Of a stretch of DNA of 64,000 nucleotides, positions 35,193 to 42,934 are shown one piece after another. The stretch comes from WTGA01 sp965214055 (GTDB lineage: Bacteria; Pseudomonadota; Gammaproteobacteria; Arenicellales; Poriferihabitantaceae). A model generated the notes under the pieces. That model did no database searches, had not been told where the DNA came from, and worked only from the letters and a program-made list of their open reading frames with translations. Each line of letters opens with the position of its first letter. Position 1 is the first letter of the stretch. The translations under genes were made by a program, and so were the position numbers. The stretch is from positions 2,046,001-2,110,000 of the forward strand of contig OZ243931.1 of the NCBI GenBank assembly GCA_965214055.1. Reading direction: 5' to 3'.

Positions 35193-35396
35193 GTTGCAAC
35201 AAAAACCATCGATTTTGATACATTGCACACCGGGACAGATTTTCCGGTCAAAAGCGGCCCATCAGCGTATAAAAACCCGTATAATAATCTATGTATAGAT
35301 AAGGCCAGTTATTGTTACATGATCGGTGGTTTCCCGAAATTGTTCCACTCCAATCAAAAGTATGAACAATAGCACCGGATAAACAAAAGCGAGACA

Positions 35397-36611
35397 ATGA
35401 ACACCACTGATTTGAAACACCTGTTTACGCCGGGCACCGGTGCGGTACCGCCGTATCTGGCCGGTCGCAAACAGGAACAGGAATATTTCCGGGATTGTGT
35501 CGAAGTCCTTGTCCTTAGAGGCCGGAACTCCGTCAGTCGGGACCTGATTCTCTACGGCCCTAGGGGTAACGGTAAAACCGCCCTGCTGCGTTATCTACAA
35601 CAAGAGACCCACCAACAAGAAGCCTCGAAGCTGGACATTCTACGGGTCACTCCAGATGAACTGAGAACTCTGGATGCGCTGTCTGGCCGTCTGGTGGAGG
35701 GCCATCAGACATTACGCAAGCGGTTCAAGTCAGTGGAGGTCTCCGGAGGGGTCGGAGGGCTCTTTCAAGCCAAAACGGAAGTGGATTTGTCCCTGGCCTC
35801 TGTGACTATCCGAAAACTCCTTCAGGAGCGAAGTGGGAACAAGCCATTTATCCTGATCATAGACGAAGCGCACCGATTGACACCAGCGATAGCTGAATCG
35901 CTGTTGAACGCCAGTCAGACCGTCCGATTGGAAGGTTGTCCGTTTCTGCTGGTGTTGGCCGGCACGCCAAACCTCAGGGCCACGTTGGGGCAGGCCAATG
36001 CGTCCTTCTGGGACCGCAGCGAAATCGTTCCCCTGGGGCGCCTGTCACCGGACGAAGCCAGCCAGGCACTTGCCGTGCCGTTGCAGGCAGCGGGCATCAC
36101 TTTTGCCCCCGGTGTCCTGGAGAACATCGTGGAGCAGACCCACTGCTATCCCTTTTTCACCCAACTATGGGGCGATTGCTTGGCCCGAAGGCTGGACCAA
36201 ACCGGAGAAGTAGAGATCACCATGGAGACCGTCAAGGCGGTGGAGGAAGAGGTCATCACAAAGCGAAACGCCATGTATCAGGTCCGGCGCAATGAGATAA
36301 AAAAAATGAGGTTGCTGCCGGTGGCTGAGAGTGTTGCCGATGCTTTTCTCCAGTCTGGCTCACCGATTCTGCATGAAAACACGTTGGAAGAAGCGATTGA
36401 AAGAGGCCTGGCGGGTATTGAGCCGATTACGAATGAGCGTGTGATGGAAAAAGTCGAACAACTTTCCCACCTCGGCTATATCTGGCAAGTGAGCGGTGCT
36501 TACTACGAACCGGGCATCCCGAGCCTGATGTCCTACATCACCGACCAAATGCAGGAGAACGCCGTCTCCTCGATTCGGGCCTCTCGTTCCATGGCAGAAA
36601 GCAGACAATGA
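35397..36611 (+). CDS. AAA ATPase (ORC/Cdc6-like AAA_16 type)
   Basis: A 404-residue ATPase with Walker A LYGPRGNGKTALL (about 51-63), Walker B ILIIDEAHR (about 151-159), a sensor-1-like LVLAGTPN and a C-terminal winged-helix-like region. It is soluble. This type is common on mobile islands and is sometimes compared with TniB/MuB-like transposition ATPases, but the length and lack of a tniA or tniQ partner argue against a Tn402-type transposon. The serine recombinase gene starts 25 bases downstream, so the two are probably one operon. Confidence 0.7.
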   Translation: MNTTDLKHLFTPGTGAVPPYLAGRKQEQEYFRDCVEVLVLRGRNSVSRDLILYGPRGNGKTALLRYLQQETHQQEASKLDILRVTPDELRTLDALSGRLVEGHQTLRKRFKSVEVSGGVGGLFQAKTEVDLSLASVTIRKLLQERSGNKPFILIIDEAHRLTPAIAESLLNASQTVRLEGCPFLLVLAGTPNLRATLGQANASFWDRSEIVPLGRLSPDEASQALAVPLQAAGITFAPGVLENIVEQTHCYPFFTQLWGDCLARRLDQTGEVEITMETVKAVEEEVITKRNAMYQVRRNEIKKMRLLPVAESVADAFLQSGSPILHENTLEEAIERGLAGIEPITNERVMEKVEQLSHLGYIWQVSGAYYEPGIPSLMSYITDQMQENAVSSIRASRSMAESRQ

Positions 36612-36636
36612 CTGACACGCTACTTGGGACAGATTC

Positions 36637-37185
36637 GTGATCATCGGCTATGCCCGGGTATCCACCAGCGAACAGGATACCGCGCTCCAGCTGGACGCCT
36701 TGCAGGGGGCCCACTGCGAACGCATTTACCAGGAATCCGGTTCAGGGGCCTCCCGGTCCCGTCCGGAACTGGCCCGGTGCCTAGATGCGATTCGGGAGGG
36801 GGATACCCTGGTGGTCTGGCGTCTGGACCGGCTGGGACGCAGTCTGAAGGACCTGGTCACGATTTTGAATGATCTGAATGATGCCGGCGTGGGGTTCCGC
36901 TCCCTGAGAGAGGCCATTGACACGACCAGCGCCAGCGGCAAACTGATTTTCCATATTTTTGCCGCGCTGTCGGAATTTGAACGGGCACTCATCCAGGAAC
37001 GCACCAAAGCGGGCCTGGTCGCGGCCAGGGCCCGGGGCCGCAAGGGGGGTCGTCCCCGCAAACTGGATGCGGGCCAGGTTCGCAAGGCCAAGGCCATGCT
37101 GACGGACCCTCAAATGACCAAGACCGAAGTAGCCAGACATTTCGGGGTCACTCGAATGACCCTGAATCGGGCGCTGGACGCTTGA
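36637..37185 (+). CDS. serine recombinase of the resolvase/invertase family
   Basis: A 182-residue small serine recombinase: IGYARVSTSEQ with the nucleophile Ser9, VWRLDRLGRSLKDL with the catalytic arginines, SALSEFERALIQERTKAGL-type E helix, and a C-terminal HTH (TKTEVARHFGVTRMTLNRAL). Length and motifs fit Hin/Gin-type invertases and Tn3 resolvases. The start is a GTG. Its crossover sites were not recognised. It lies between the AAA gene and the pilus cluster. Confidence 0.85.
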   Translation: MIIGYARVSTSEQDTALQLDALQGAHCERIYQESGSGASRSRPELARCLDAIREGDTLVVWRLDRLGRSLKDLVTILNDLNDAGVGFRSLREAIDTTSASGKLIFHIFAALSEFERALIQERTKAGLVAARARGRKGGRPRKLDAGQVRKAKAMLTDPQMTKTEVARHFGVTRMTLNRALDA

Positions 37186-37356
37186 GTTCCCAAATTACCT
37201 TCTTTAATCCGCTAAGCTGAAGCGCGCAGCTTACTTTCGAGGAAACAGCATCCCTCTGTCCTTTTTTAGGATTCACCCGATTTGACAAGTGAAGCTCTGA
37301 TTAGGATTTCGGTAGTCAATAACGTCCGCCCGTTATGATCAATGTCAAATTGATCG

Positions 37357-38190
37357 TTAGCGATCCATACCAAGGAAGTCAATCTGCAGGACCGAATCCC
37401 CCCAGAGCATAACCACCCAGCCGGCCATCGCCAGGAAAGGGCCAAACGGGAGAACCGTTGGCCCCGGGGGATCCCCCCGCAGGACCGATCCCACCCATGA
37501 AACCCCGGCACCCGCTGCTCCAGACAGCAAGAGGACCAGCGGCAGCGACTGCCAGCCCAGCCAGGCACCGATCAGTGCCAGCAACTTGAAATCACCATAG
37601 CCCATTCCTTCCTTGCCGGTGAGTTGCCGGAACACCTGGTAAACCGACCACAAGACCAGATAGCCGATGAATGCACCGAGAATGGCATCGGGCGGGGTGG
37701 AAAACACGGGCACCAGGCTGGCCCCCAGGCCAAGCCACAATCCAGGCAACACCAGGCGATTGGGCAGCAGTCGGTGGTCGATATCGATAACGCTGAGGGT
37801 GATGAACCCCCAGGTGAGCAGCAGGCCGGCCAGCCCCTGCCAGGTCGGTCCCAGGACCCCAATCACCACGGCGCTGAGAAGGCCGCTCAGTCCTTCCACC
37901 AGGGGATAGCGAAGCCCGACCCGAACCCCGCAGTGCCGGCATTGTCCCCGGAGCAGCAGAAAACTGAGGATCGGGATATTCTGCCAGGCCCGGATTGGGG
38001 TCTTGCAGGCCGGACAATGCGACCCGGGACGAAAAAGGCCAAGGGGCCGCTCACCAGCCGGTTCCCCGGGTAGTGGCCACCGCAGGATGACTACATTCAG
38101 GAAACTGCCCACGGCCGCCCCCACGAACCCCATGACCACGACCCAGGCCGGGTTCGACAGCCCTCCGGTCCACCCCTCAAAACCCATCAT
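37357..38190 (-). CDS. pilD: prepilin peptidase (A24 family)
   Basis: A 277-residue membrane aspartyl protease and N-methyltransferase. It has the N-terminal zinc-binding cysteines (CPAC 59-62, CRHC 84-87), VIDIDHRLLPN with Asp136/Asp138, and GYGDFKL with Asp200, the two-aspartate active site. It processes the PilS and other prepilins of the cluster. The start region is divergent from the cassette promoter at 38237, only about 47 bases away. Confidence 0.9.
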   Translation of the reverse strand: MMGFEGWTGGLSNPAWVVVMGFVGAAVGSFLNVVILRWPLPGEPAGERPLGLFRPGSHCPACKTPIRAWQNIPILSFLLLRGQCRHCGVRVGLRYPLVEGLSGLLSAVVIGVLGPTWQGLAGLLLTWGFITLSVIDIDHRLLPNRLVLPGLWLGLGASLVPVFSTPPDAILGAFIGYLVLWSVYQVFRQLTGKEGMGYGDFKLLALIGAWLGWQSLPLVLLLSGAAGAGVSWVGSVLRGDPPGPTVLPFGPFLAMAGWVVMLWGDSVLQIDFLGMDR

Positions 38191-38236
38191 TGCACAGCCA
38201 ACCGTCCTTCATTTCGTGAAATTTTCCGTTTTTTGG

Positions 38237-38265
38237 TTGGTCTGAGCCCGTCTTTCCGGTATAGT
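38237..38265 (+). promoter_or_regulatory. promoter of leader L5
   Basis: TTGGTC (38237-38242), 17 bp spacer, TATAGT (38260-38265); transcription expected to start about 38272. Confidence 0.72.
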
Positions 38266-38271
38266 GATCTC

Positions 38272-38447
38272 ATTATGCCTGCCAGAGCTTATCTGGCGAA
38301 TCGGAATCGTAGGCACACCCCAGCCGTAAGGATGGGTACTCCGAACAGCCTCACGGCTGGTGTCATTTTGAACCCGACGGGGACATTGTTCCCTGTTGGG
38401 GAGGCATGTCTCCATTTTTTTAATGTTGTATTTTTTTGGAGGTTATC
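38272..38447 (+). ncRNA. structured 5' leader RNA, copy L5 (plus-strand reference copy)
   Basis: Hairpin 1 GCCAGA-GCTTA-TCTGGC (38281-38297); CCCAGCC/GGATGGG (one mismatch) around 38320-38337; hairpin 3 CAGCC-TCAC-GGCTG (38346-38359); conserved TGTCATTTTGAAC; hairpin 4 CCCGACGGGGA (38373-38383) with TCCCTGTTGGG (38390-38400), 11 bp; hairpin 5 GGAG (38400-38403) with CTCC (38410-38413) then T7; ribosome binding site GGAGG just before the ATG at 38448. The CTCC of hairpin 5 can also pair with that GGAGG, a possible on/off switch. Confidence 0.72.
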
Positions 38448-38882
38448 ATGTCATATTACAATAACCATGCAGCGGAGATTGATACCTTGGCAGCTGTCAC
38501 TCAACTCGAAGGATCTGATTTGACGAAAGAGTCGGCGGAAGCCATTGTCAACCTTCTCAACCAGACGCTGGTTTCGGTGACTGGGAAACTGGCGAGCAAG
38601 GCGGACCTGCAGGCAACCGAAGCAACTCTGAAAGGAGACATCGGCGACCTGAAAGGGCAGATCGGTGGCCTGGAAGGGAGGATCGGTAGCCTGGAAGGGA
38701 AACTGGAAGGACAGATCGGTGGCCTGAAAGTGGACATCGCTGGCCTGGAAGGGAAACTGGAAGGGCAGATCAAGGAATTTGAAACAAGTATGTACAAATT
38801 TCTCACCTTCTTCGGTATTGGGGTGATCGGAGTCGTGGTCGCTTTACTGGCGTACATGTCTTCAGTCTTGCCTTCAGTCTGA
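38448..38882 (+). CDS. heptad-repeat coiled-coil membrane protein, DUF1640/CCDC90-like
   Basis: A 144-residue protein: polar N-terminus (SYYNNHAAEIDTLAAVTQLE), a run of about eight heptads of the type (I/L)GGLEGx (about 63-110) and a C-terminal membrane helix (FLTFFGIGVIGVVVALLAYM). The heptads are encoded by imperfect 21-base repeats (about 38635-38770). GGAGG precedes the ATG; the TTG at 38436 is only leader. The relative at 28825 has two heptads and the same terminator stem. Probably a trimeric or other oligomeric coiled-coil anchored in the inner membrane; function unknown. Confidence 0.7.
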   Translation: MSYYNNHAAEIDTLAAVTQLEGSDLTKESAEAIVNLLNQTLVSVTGKLASKADLQATEATLKGDIGDLKGQIGGLEGRIGSLEGKLEGQIGGLKVDIAGLEGKLEGQIKEFETSMYKFLTFFGIGVIGVVVALLAYMSSVLPSV

Positions 38883-38902
38883 GCTCTTGCTTTCAACTCC
38901 TT

Positions 38903-38929
38903 AAAAACCCCGCTTCGGCGGGGTTTTTT
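38903..38929 (+). terminator. terminator of the small gene at 38448-38882
   Basis: ACCCCGC-TTCG-GCGGGGT followed by T6, 20 bases after the stop. The stem equals that at 28781-28804. The bases from here to 39076 hold no recognised gene. Confidence 0.9.
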
Positions 38930-39076
38930 CTGTCGTGAGCAGGCCAGCGACCCCCTGTCCTGGCCCCAACCTAATCACTCTACCTTCCATGGAGACCGAC
39001 ATATCCACAGAAACGGGGGATAAACCTGGGGAAAAGAAGTTCAAAGACCGCACAAGGGGAAAACCGGAACCCCGGA

Positions 39077-39949
39077 TCAAACCCGGATGTTCGTGAGATC
39101 AGGGTCGAGCTGGTAGGCGTGACCCAGATCCTCGAAGGCTCCGGAATAATCCCCCAGCCCCATTTTCGCGGCTCCGCGATGGTACCAGGCATCCGGATCT
39201 TCGGGCTGGAGATGGATCGCCTGGCCAAAATCTCCGATGGCCTCGGCATACTGCTCCAGTGCAAAGCGGACCATCCCGCGATCAAACCAATCCTCCGCCT
39301 TCTCCGGATTTAGGGCAATCGCCTGATCAAAGTCCCCGATGGCTTCCTCGTGCCGGCCCAGGCGGCCTTTCGCGGTCCCGCGCAAGGACCAGAGGTACGA
39401 ATTGTCCGGCTCCAGCCCAATCGCCTGGTCAAAATCCCGGATGGCCTCGACATACCGGCCCAGCAGGCTTTTGGTCATGCCCCGCAGGCAGTAGCTTGGT
39501 TCATTCTGCGGGTGCAACCAGATGCTCTGGTCAAAGTCCCGGAGGGCTTCCTCATGCCGGCCCAGGTGGACCCGGGCAACTCCCCGGCTGTGCCAGGCTC
39601 CGGCATGATCCGGTTCCAGGACAATGGCCTGGTCAATATCCTGAATGGCTTCTTCATGCCGGTCCTGATCGCATCGGGCCACCCCCCGGTCCAGCCAGGC
39701 CTCCGCATGACCCGGGTCCAGGGCAATGGCCTGGTCCAGGTCCTGGATGGATCCGGAATAATCCTCCAGCATCATTTTCGCGACTCCGCGATACCGGTAG
39801 GCCCGGGCATTCTTTGCATCGAGGGCGATGGCCCGGTCAAAATTTGGGATGGCTTCGGACCAGTTACCCAGGAGACTCTGGGCAACCCCCTGGTCAAACC
39901 GGGACGGACGGGGTTCGGCGATTTTGTATTGGATTTTGGTTTGGTTCAT
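39077..39949 (-). CDS. TPR-repeat protein at the end of the pilus cluster
   Basis: A 290-residue protein built of eight consecutive 34-residue tetratricopeptide repeats (consensus ..RGxAKxxLGxxxEAIxDFDQAIxLxPxxAxA) after a short N-terminus MNQTKIQYKIAEPRPS. No signal peptide or membrane helix, so it is predicted cytoplasmic. Such proteins scaffold protein complexes. It is the last gene of the minus-strand pilus operon, 68 bases after the PilV-like gene; a pilotin or assembly-scaffold role is possible but not shown. Confidence 0.8.
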   Translation of the reverse strand: MNQTKIQYKIAEPRPSRFDQGVAQSLLGNWSEAIPNFDRAIALDAKNARAYRYRGVAKMMLEDYSGSIQDLDQAIALDPGHAEAWLDRGVARCDQDRHEEAIQDIDQAIVLEPDHAGAWHSRGVARVHLGRHEEALRDFDQSIWLHPQNEPSYCLRGMTKSLLGRYVEAIRDFDQAIGLEPDNSYLWSLRGTAKGRLGRHEEAIGDFDQAIALNPEKAEDWFDRGMVRFALEQYAEAIGDFGQAIHLQPEDPDAWYHRGAAKMGLGDYSGAFEDLGHAYQLDPDLTNIRV

Positions 39950-40017
39950 TTTTTTCTCCGGTTAGTCCAGGTACGAAACGCCCTTGCCGGCAACGCGGGC
40001 CGGTGTGTAGGCCCGTG

Positions 40018-40968
40018 TCATCGGGGTCCGCCGCCGCAGGCCAGGGAATTGCCGGCTGCGCATCCGCGCACACTGCACAGTTGGCGACCGAGTGATGACC
40101 AGCCGGACCAGCTGCCTGAGGAAAGGCATCTTCGGGTCTGGCCGGCGGACCCATAGCTGGTCCCCCGGGCGGGAGAGCAGATGCTCGAGTCGCAGGGCGC
40201 GCTGGAACAGGACCCGGCCCGGGATTCCGTTGTTCCAACACTGACGGTGCTTCCTCCGGAAGTGGTACAGGTCGCCGGCGGGGTAGGGGGAGTCGGAGTA
40301 GTCGGCGCGGCGACGCAGGACACTACGTCGTTGTTGATATTGACCCCATGGGTACAATCCTGCTCGGACACCGTCTTCAGCAGCGAAGCGATGGGGCTGT
40401 CAATCACCGTTCCGCCGATGTCTACCTCGTCCGTTTCGACGGAATTTGAATCGATGTGGTCGGCACCCATAATATCCCGGGGGTTGACAAACTCAATGTT
40501 CCCCCGCATCTTGTTCGCGCCATCCAGGTCCAGCATGGAATCCCCGATACTGGTTTGAGCCGGGACCTGTATGTTCAGGGTGACCGTATCGGCGGCTTCG
40601 TCCACCGCCGCATTGAACGGGGCGGCAATGGCCTGCAGCTCGGCGTTTTCACCCAGCCGGGCTGGAACCCGGGCGGTCACCGCCAGGTGGTCCGGATCAG
40701 AATCATCCAGGACCAGAACAACCGCCCACAGCCGGCGGTCATGGTCCAGGTTTCCCTCGGTGAGTTCCCAGGCACCCGTATTGGCCCAGCTGCGGTATTG
40801 CTGTTCCACGACCGAGGTCAAATCCAGGATCCGCCGCTCAATTTCCCGGTTTTGCAGTTTCTGGGTCTGCCATTGCATGAAAGCCAGAGTCGCGATGCCA
40901 ATCACCGCCAGAACGACGGTGAGCTCCATCAAGGTAAATCCACCTTGCCGGTTTCGATGATTCAACAT
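40018..40968 (-). CDS. pilV: PilV-like prepilin with Cys-rich C-terminal domain
   Basis: A 316-residue protein with a type IV prepilin start (MLNHRNRQGG|FTLMELTVVLAVIG, cleavage after Gly10), a middle domain, a Pro/Thr linker (TTPTPPTPPATC) and a Ser/Gly-rich tail with 10 cysteines in the last ~110 residues. In R64-type thin pili PilV is the tip adhesin that recognises recipient cells, which fits the size and position. GGGGA lies 7 bases before the ATG at 40968; the ATG 15 bases upstream lacks one. No shufflon-type alternative C-termini were recognised. Confidence 0.7.
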   Translation of the reverse strand: MLNHRNRQGGFTLMELTVVLAVIGIATLAFMQWQTQKLQNREIERRILDLTSVVEQQYRSWANTGAWELTEGNLDHDRRLWAVVLVLDDSDPDHLAVTARVPARLGENAELQAIAAPFNAAVDEAADTVTLNIQVPAQTSIGDSMLDLDGANKMRGNIEFVNPRDIMGADHIDSNSVETDEVDIGGTVIDSPIASLLKTVSEQDCTHGVNINNDVVSCVAAPTTPTPPTPPATCTTSGGSTVSVGTTESRAGSCSSAPCDSSICSPARGTSYGSAGQTRRCLSSGSWSGWSSLGRQLCSVRGCAAGNSLACGGGPR

Positions 40969-41390
40969 TTCGTGTTCCCCCATAGTATTCTTCTGATCCG
41001 GACCTGCTCCCGGTTCCCCGGAATGGACGGCACAACCGGGCGGATTTCCACCGCCGTGCCGGCCAGGACCCCGCCCCTGGCCAGCAAAAACCGCTGGCGG
41101 TGTTTGTCCGTGCCGCCATACCGCAGCACTGGATAATCGGCCGACCCCGGCCAGGTCACGGTCCAGTCATTGCCCGGACCGAGGTCGGCCCCGACCTCGG
41201 CCGCCGTCCGGTCCACCCCGAAGCCGGTGTTGGCACAATGCGTCCGGTGGTATGCCTGGGTGGCCACCGCCAGTTCCTTCAGGTCGCGCTCGAAGGCTGC
41301 GGTCCGGGTGGCCGCGGTCCAGCGGTCCACCCCCACGAACCCAAGCAGCGCAATCACCGCCAACACGACGGTGATTTCGGTCAGCGACAT
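40962..41390 (-). CDS. second prepilin-like protein with almost no leader
   Basis: A 142-residue pseudopilin-like protein: the N-terminal hydrophobic helix MSLTEITVVLAVIALLGFVG has the usual Glu5-type position and TVVLAV core, but there is no charged leader or Gly before the helix. Its stop overlaps the PilV start region by 7 bases, and it follows pilS by 3 bases. It may be a minor pilin exported without peptidase cleavage, or the true start may be different, but no earlier start is possible without crossing pilS. Confidence 0.65.
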   Translation of the reverse strand: MSLTEITVVLAVIALLGFVGVDRWTAATRTAAFERDLKELAVATQAYHRTHCANTGFGVDRTAAEVGADLGPGNDWTVTWPGSADYPVLRYGGTDKHRQRFLLARGGVLAGTAVEIRPVVPSIPGNREQVRIRRILWGNTKC

Positions 41391-41393
41391 CCG

Positions 41394-41876
41394 TCAGTTC
41401 AGCGGAACGGTCAGTACGTTTGTCGCACACGTCGGAGTGCCGACATCCCCCATGTCCTCCACCCGATCAATCAGCTGGTTGCATTGTTCCGGTTCGTCCG
41501 TGGTGTAGGTCAACGTCGCAGTGGCCGGGGCGGCATCCTGCACCAGTGAGGTGGCCGCCCCGTACGCGTTTTCAGTCGCGCCGTTGCCGGTGAAGGGGGC
41601 AATGTAATAGCCGTCATTCGCCAGAACCCCCAGCCCCTGGGCGGCGGTGGTCTTGCTGGTTCCCAGCCCGGCGTAGTTCCCGGTCAGGTTGCGGTAGGAC
41701 ACGGCGGCCGTCACCAGGGTGATCAATTCCTGGTTCGCCAGTTCGATCTGCGTTTTCCCGAAAATATTGGTAATCTTGGGGGCCAGGAAAATGGCTACAA
41801 TCCCGATGACCACCAGGGCCACGGACAACTCGATCAGCGTGAACCCGCTTTCTTGATTTCTTGGTTTCTTCTTCAT
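41394..41876 (-). CDS. pilS: type IVB major pilin PilS
   Basis: A 160-residue prepilin: leader MKKKPRNQESG, cleavage before FTLIELSVALVVIGIVAIF, mature Glu5 present, and two cysteines near the C-terminus for the disulfide loop (EQCNQLID...GTPTCATNV). This is the main subunit of the thin conjugative pilus. Confidence 0.85.
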   Translation of the reverse strand: MKKKPRNQESGFTLIELSVALVVIGIVAIFLAPKITNIFGKTQIELANQELITLVTAAVSYRNLTGNYAGLGTSKTTAAQGLGVLANDGYYIAPFTGNGATENAYGAATSLVQDAAPATATLTYTTDEPEQCNQLIDRVEDMGDVGTPTCATNVLTVPLN

Positions 41877-41890
41877 AAGTAATTCTCCAG

Positions 41891-42934
41891 TTAAAGGTTA
41901 TAGATTTCATACATGCCCAGCACCATCGACAACAGGGCGTAGGCGACGGCACTCAAAAGCAGTATTTGGGTAATCGTCCGGGCCTGGGCATACCGTTTCC
42001 GGCAGATTTCCGTTTGCATCTGTTCCAGCATGGCAAACGCCCGGGCCTGGGTCTGGCGGTCTCCTCCCAGGGCCAGGGCTCCCAGGGCCGCGGCCATGCG
42101 CCCGTCCAGAATGGTCAGCGACAGGGCCTGGTCAAACGGCATGCCGCCCCGGCTGTACAGTCGCTGCATTTCCGACAGCCCCCGGGTCATGAAGCGGGAG
42201 CTGTCAAAGGCCCGCAGGGAGGCGGTCAGGGTGTCATCGTACGAGGCCCCCAGGTGCGACATGATCCGGGACAGGCCGCAGAAGCGGATGCCGTACTGCA
42301 GTCGGGCATCCCGGTCAAAAAACGGCAGGAACTTCCGGAGGTATCCGTACCAGTGGGCCTTGCCGTACCCGATCACTCCTGTCCCGGCCGCGAGCCCCGC
42401 CCCGGCGACCAGCCCCCAGGTGTTGACCCAGACGCTCAGTTCCCAGGCCGGGTTGGCGGACAGGTCGGTGAACGATCCCAGGAGGTCTTCGTAGTCGGTG
42501 ATTTTCGAGGCCAGGAAAAGCAGTACCGCGAGGATGACCCCGTAATAGAGGTTGGGTCGGATGACTTCACCGAAGAAGGTGATGTTGTCCCGGGTGCGGG
42601 TGGCCAGTTGGTCCAGTACGGTGGGCATCGCATCCCGACGTTCTGCGACCAGCAGCAGGCCAATGTCTTCCGGTGGAAAGAAATTGCTTTCCAGCATCCC
42701 TTCTGCCGCCGGTCGTCCTTCGGCCAGGGCCTGGGAGACCTGTCCGGCAATCCGGGTGATTTCCGGCGTGATTTTCAGGTCATCGCGCAGCAGCCGGAAA
42801 ATCGTTTTCATGGATGCCCCGGCATGGACCTGGTATTCGATGATGCGATAGAACATCACCCGGTCGGCCCGGGGAAAACGGTTTTGCACGTTGTACCGAT
42901 TCACCAGCTTGTGAAGCAGACCGGAACGTTTCAC
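41891..42934 (-). CDS. pilR: pilus inner-membrane platform protein PilR (T2SF family)
   Basis: A 347-residue GspF/PilC-like protein with two cytoplasmic T2SF domains and about three membrane helices (PNLYYGVILAVLLFLASK; GLVAGAGLAAGTGVIGYG; ITQILLLSAVAYALLSMVLG). It is the platform that couples the PilQ ATPase to pilin insertion. Start overlaps the pilQ stop by 4 bases. Confidence 0.88.
   Translation of the reverse strand: MKRSGLLHKLVNRYNVQNRFPRADRVMFYRIIEYQVHAGASMKTIFRLLRDDLKITPEITRIAGQVSQALAEGRPAAEGMLESNFFPPEDIGLLLVAERRDAMPTVLDQLATRTRDNITFFGEVIRPNLYYGVILAVLLFLASKITDYEDLLGSFTDLSANPAWELSVWVNTWGLVAGAGLAAGTGVIGYGKAHWYGYLRKFLPFFDRDARLQYGIRFCGLSRIMSHLGASYDDTLTASLRAFDSSRFMTRGLSEMQRLYSRGGMPFDQALSLTILDGRMAAALGALALGGDRQTQARAFAMLEQMQTEICRKRYAQARTITQILLLSAVAYALLSMVLGMYEIYNL

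Noticed and set aside
38635..38770. Short tandem repeats as a CRISPR or satellite
   Set aside because: The 21-base period is in frame and encodes coiled-coil heptads inside a gene with its own ribosome binding site and terminator.
39077..39949. Regular repeats suggesting a CRISPR array
   Set aside because: The repeats are about 102 bases, in frame and encode a continuous TPR protein; there are no spacers and no cas genes.
39960..40360. PilV shufflon with alternative C-terminal segments
   Set aside because: No inverted repeats of the Rci type and no alternative in-frame tails were recognised; the nearby recombinase is of the serine class.
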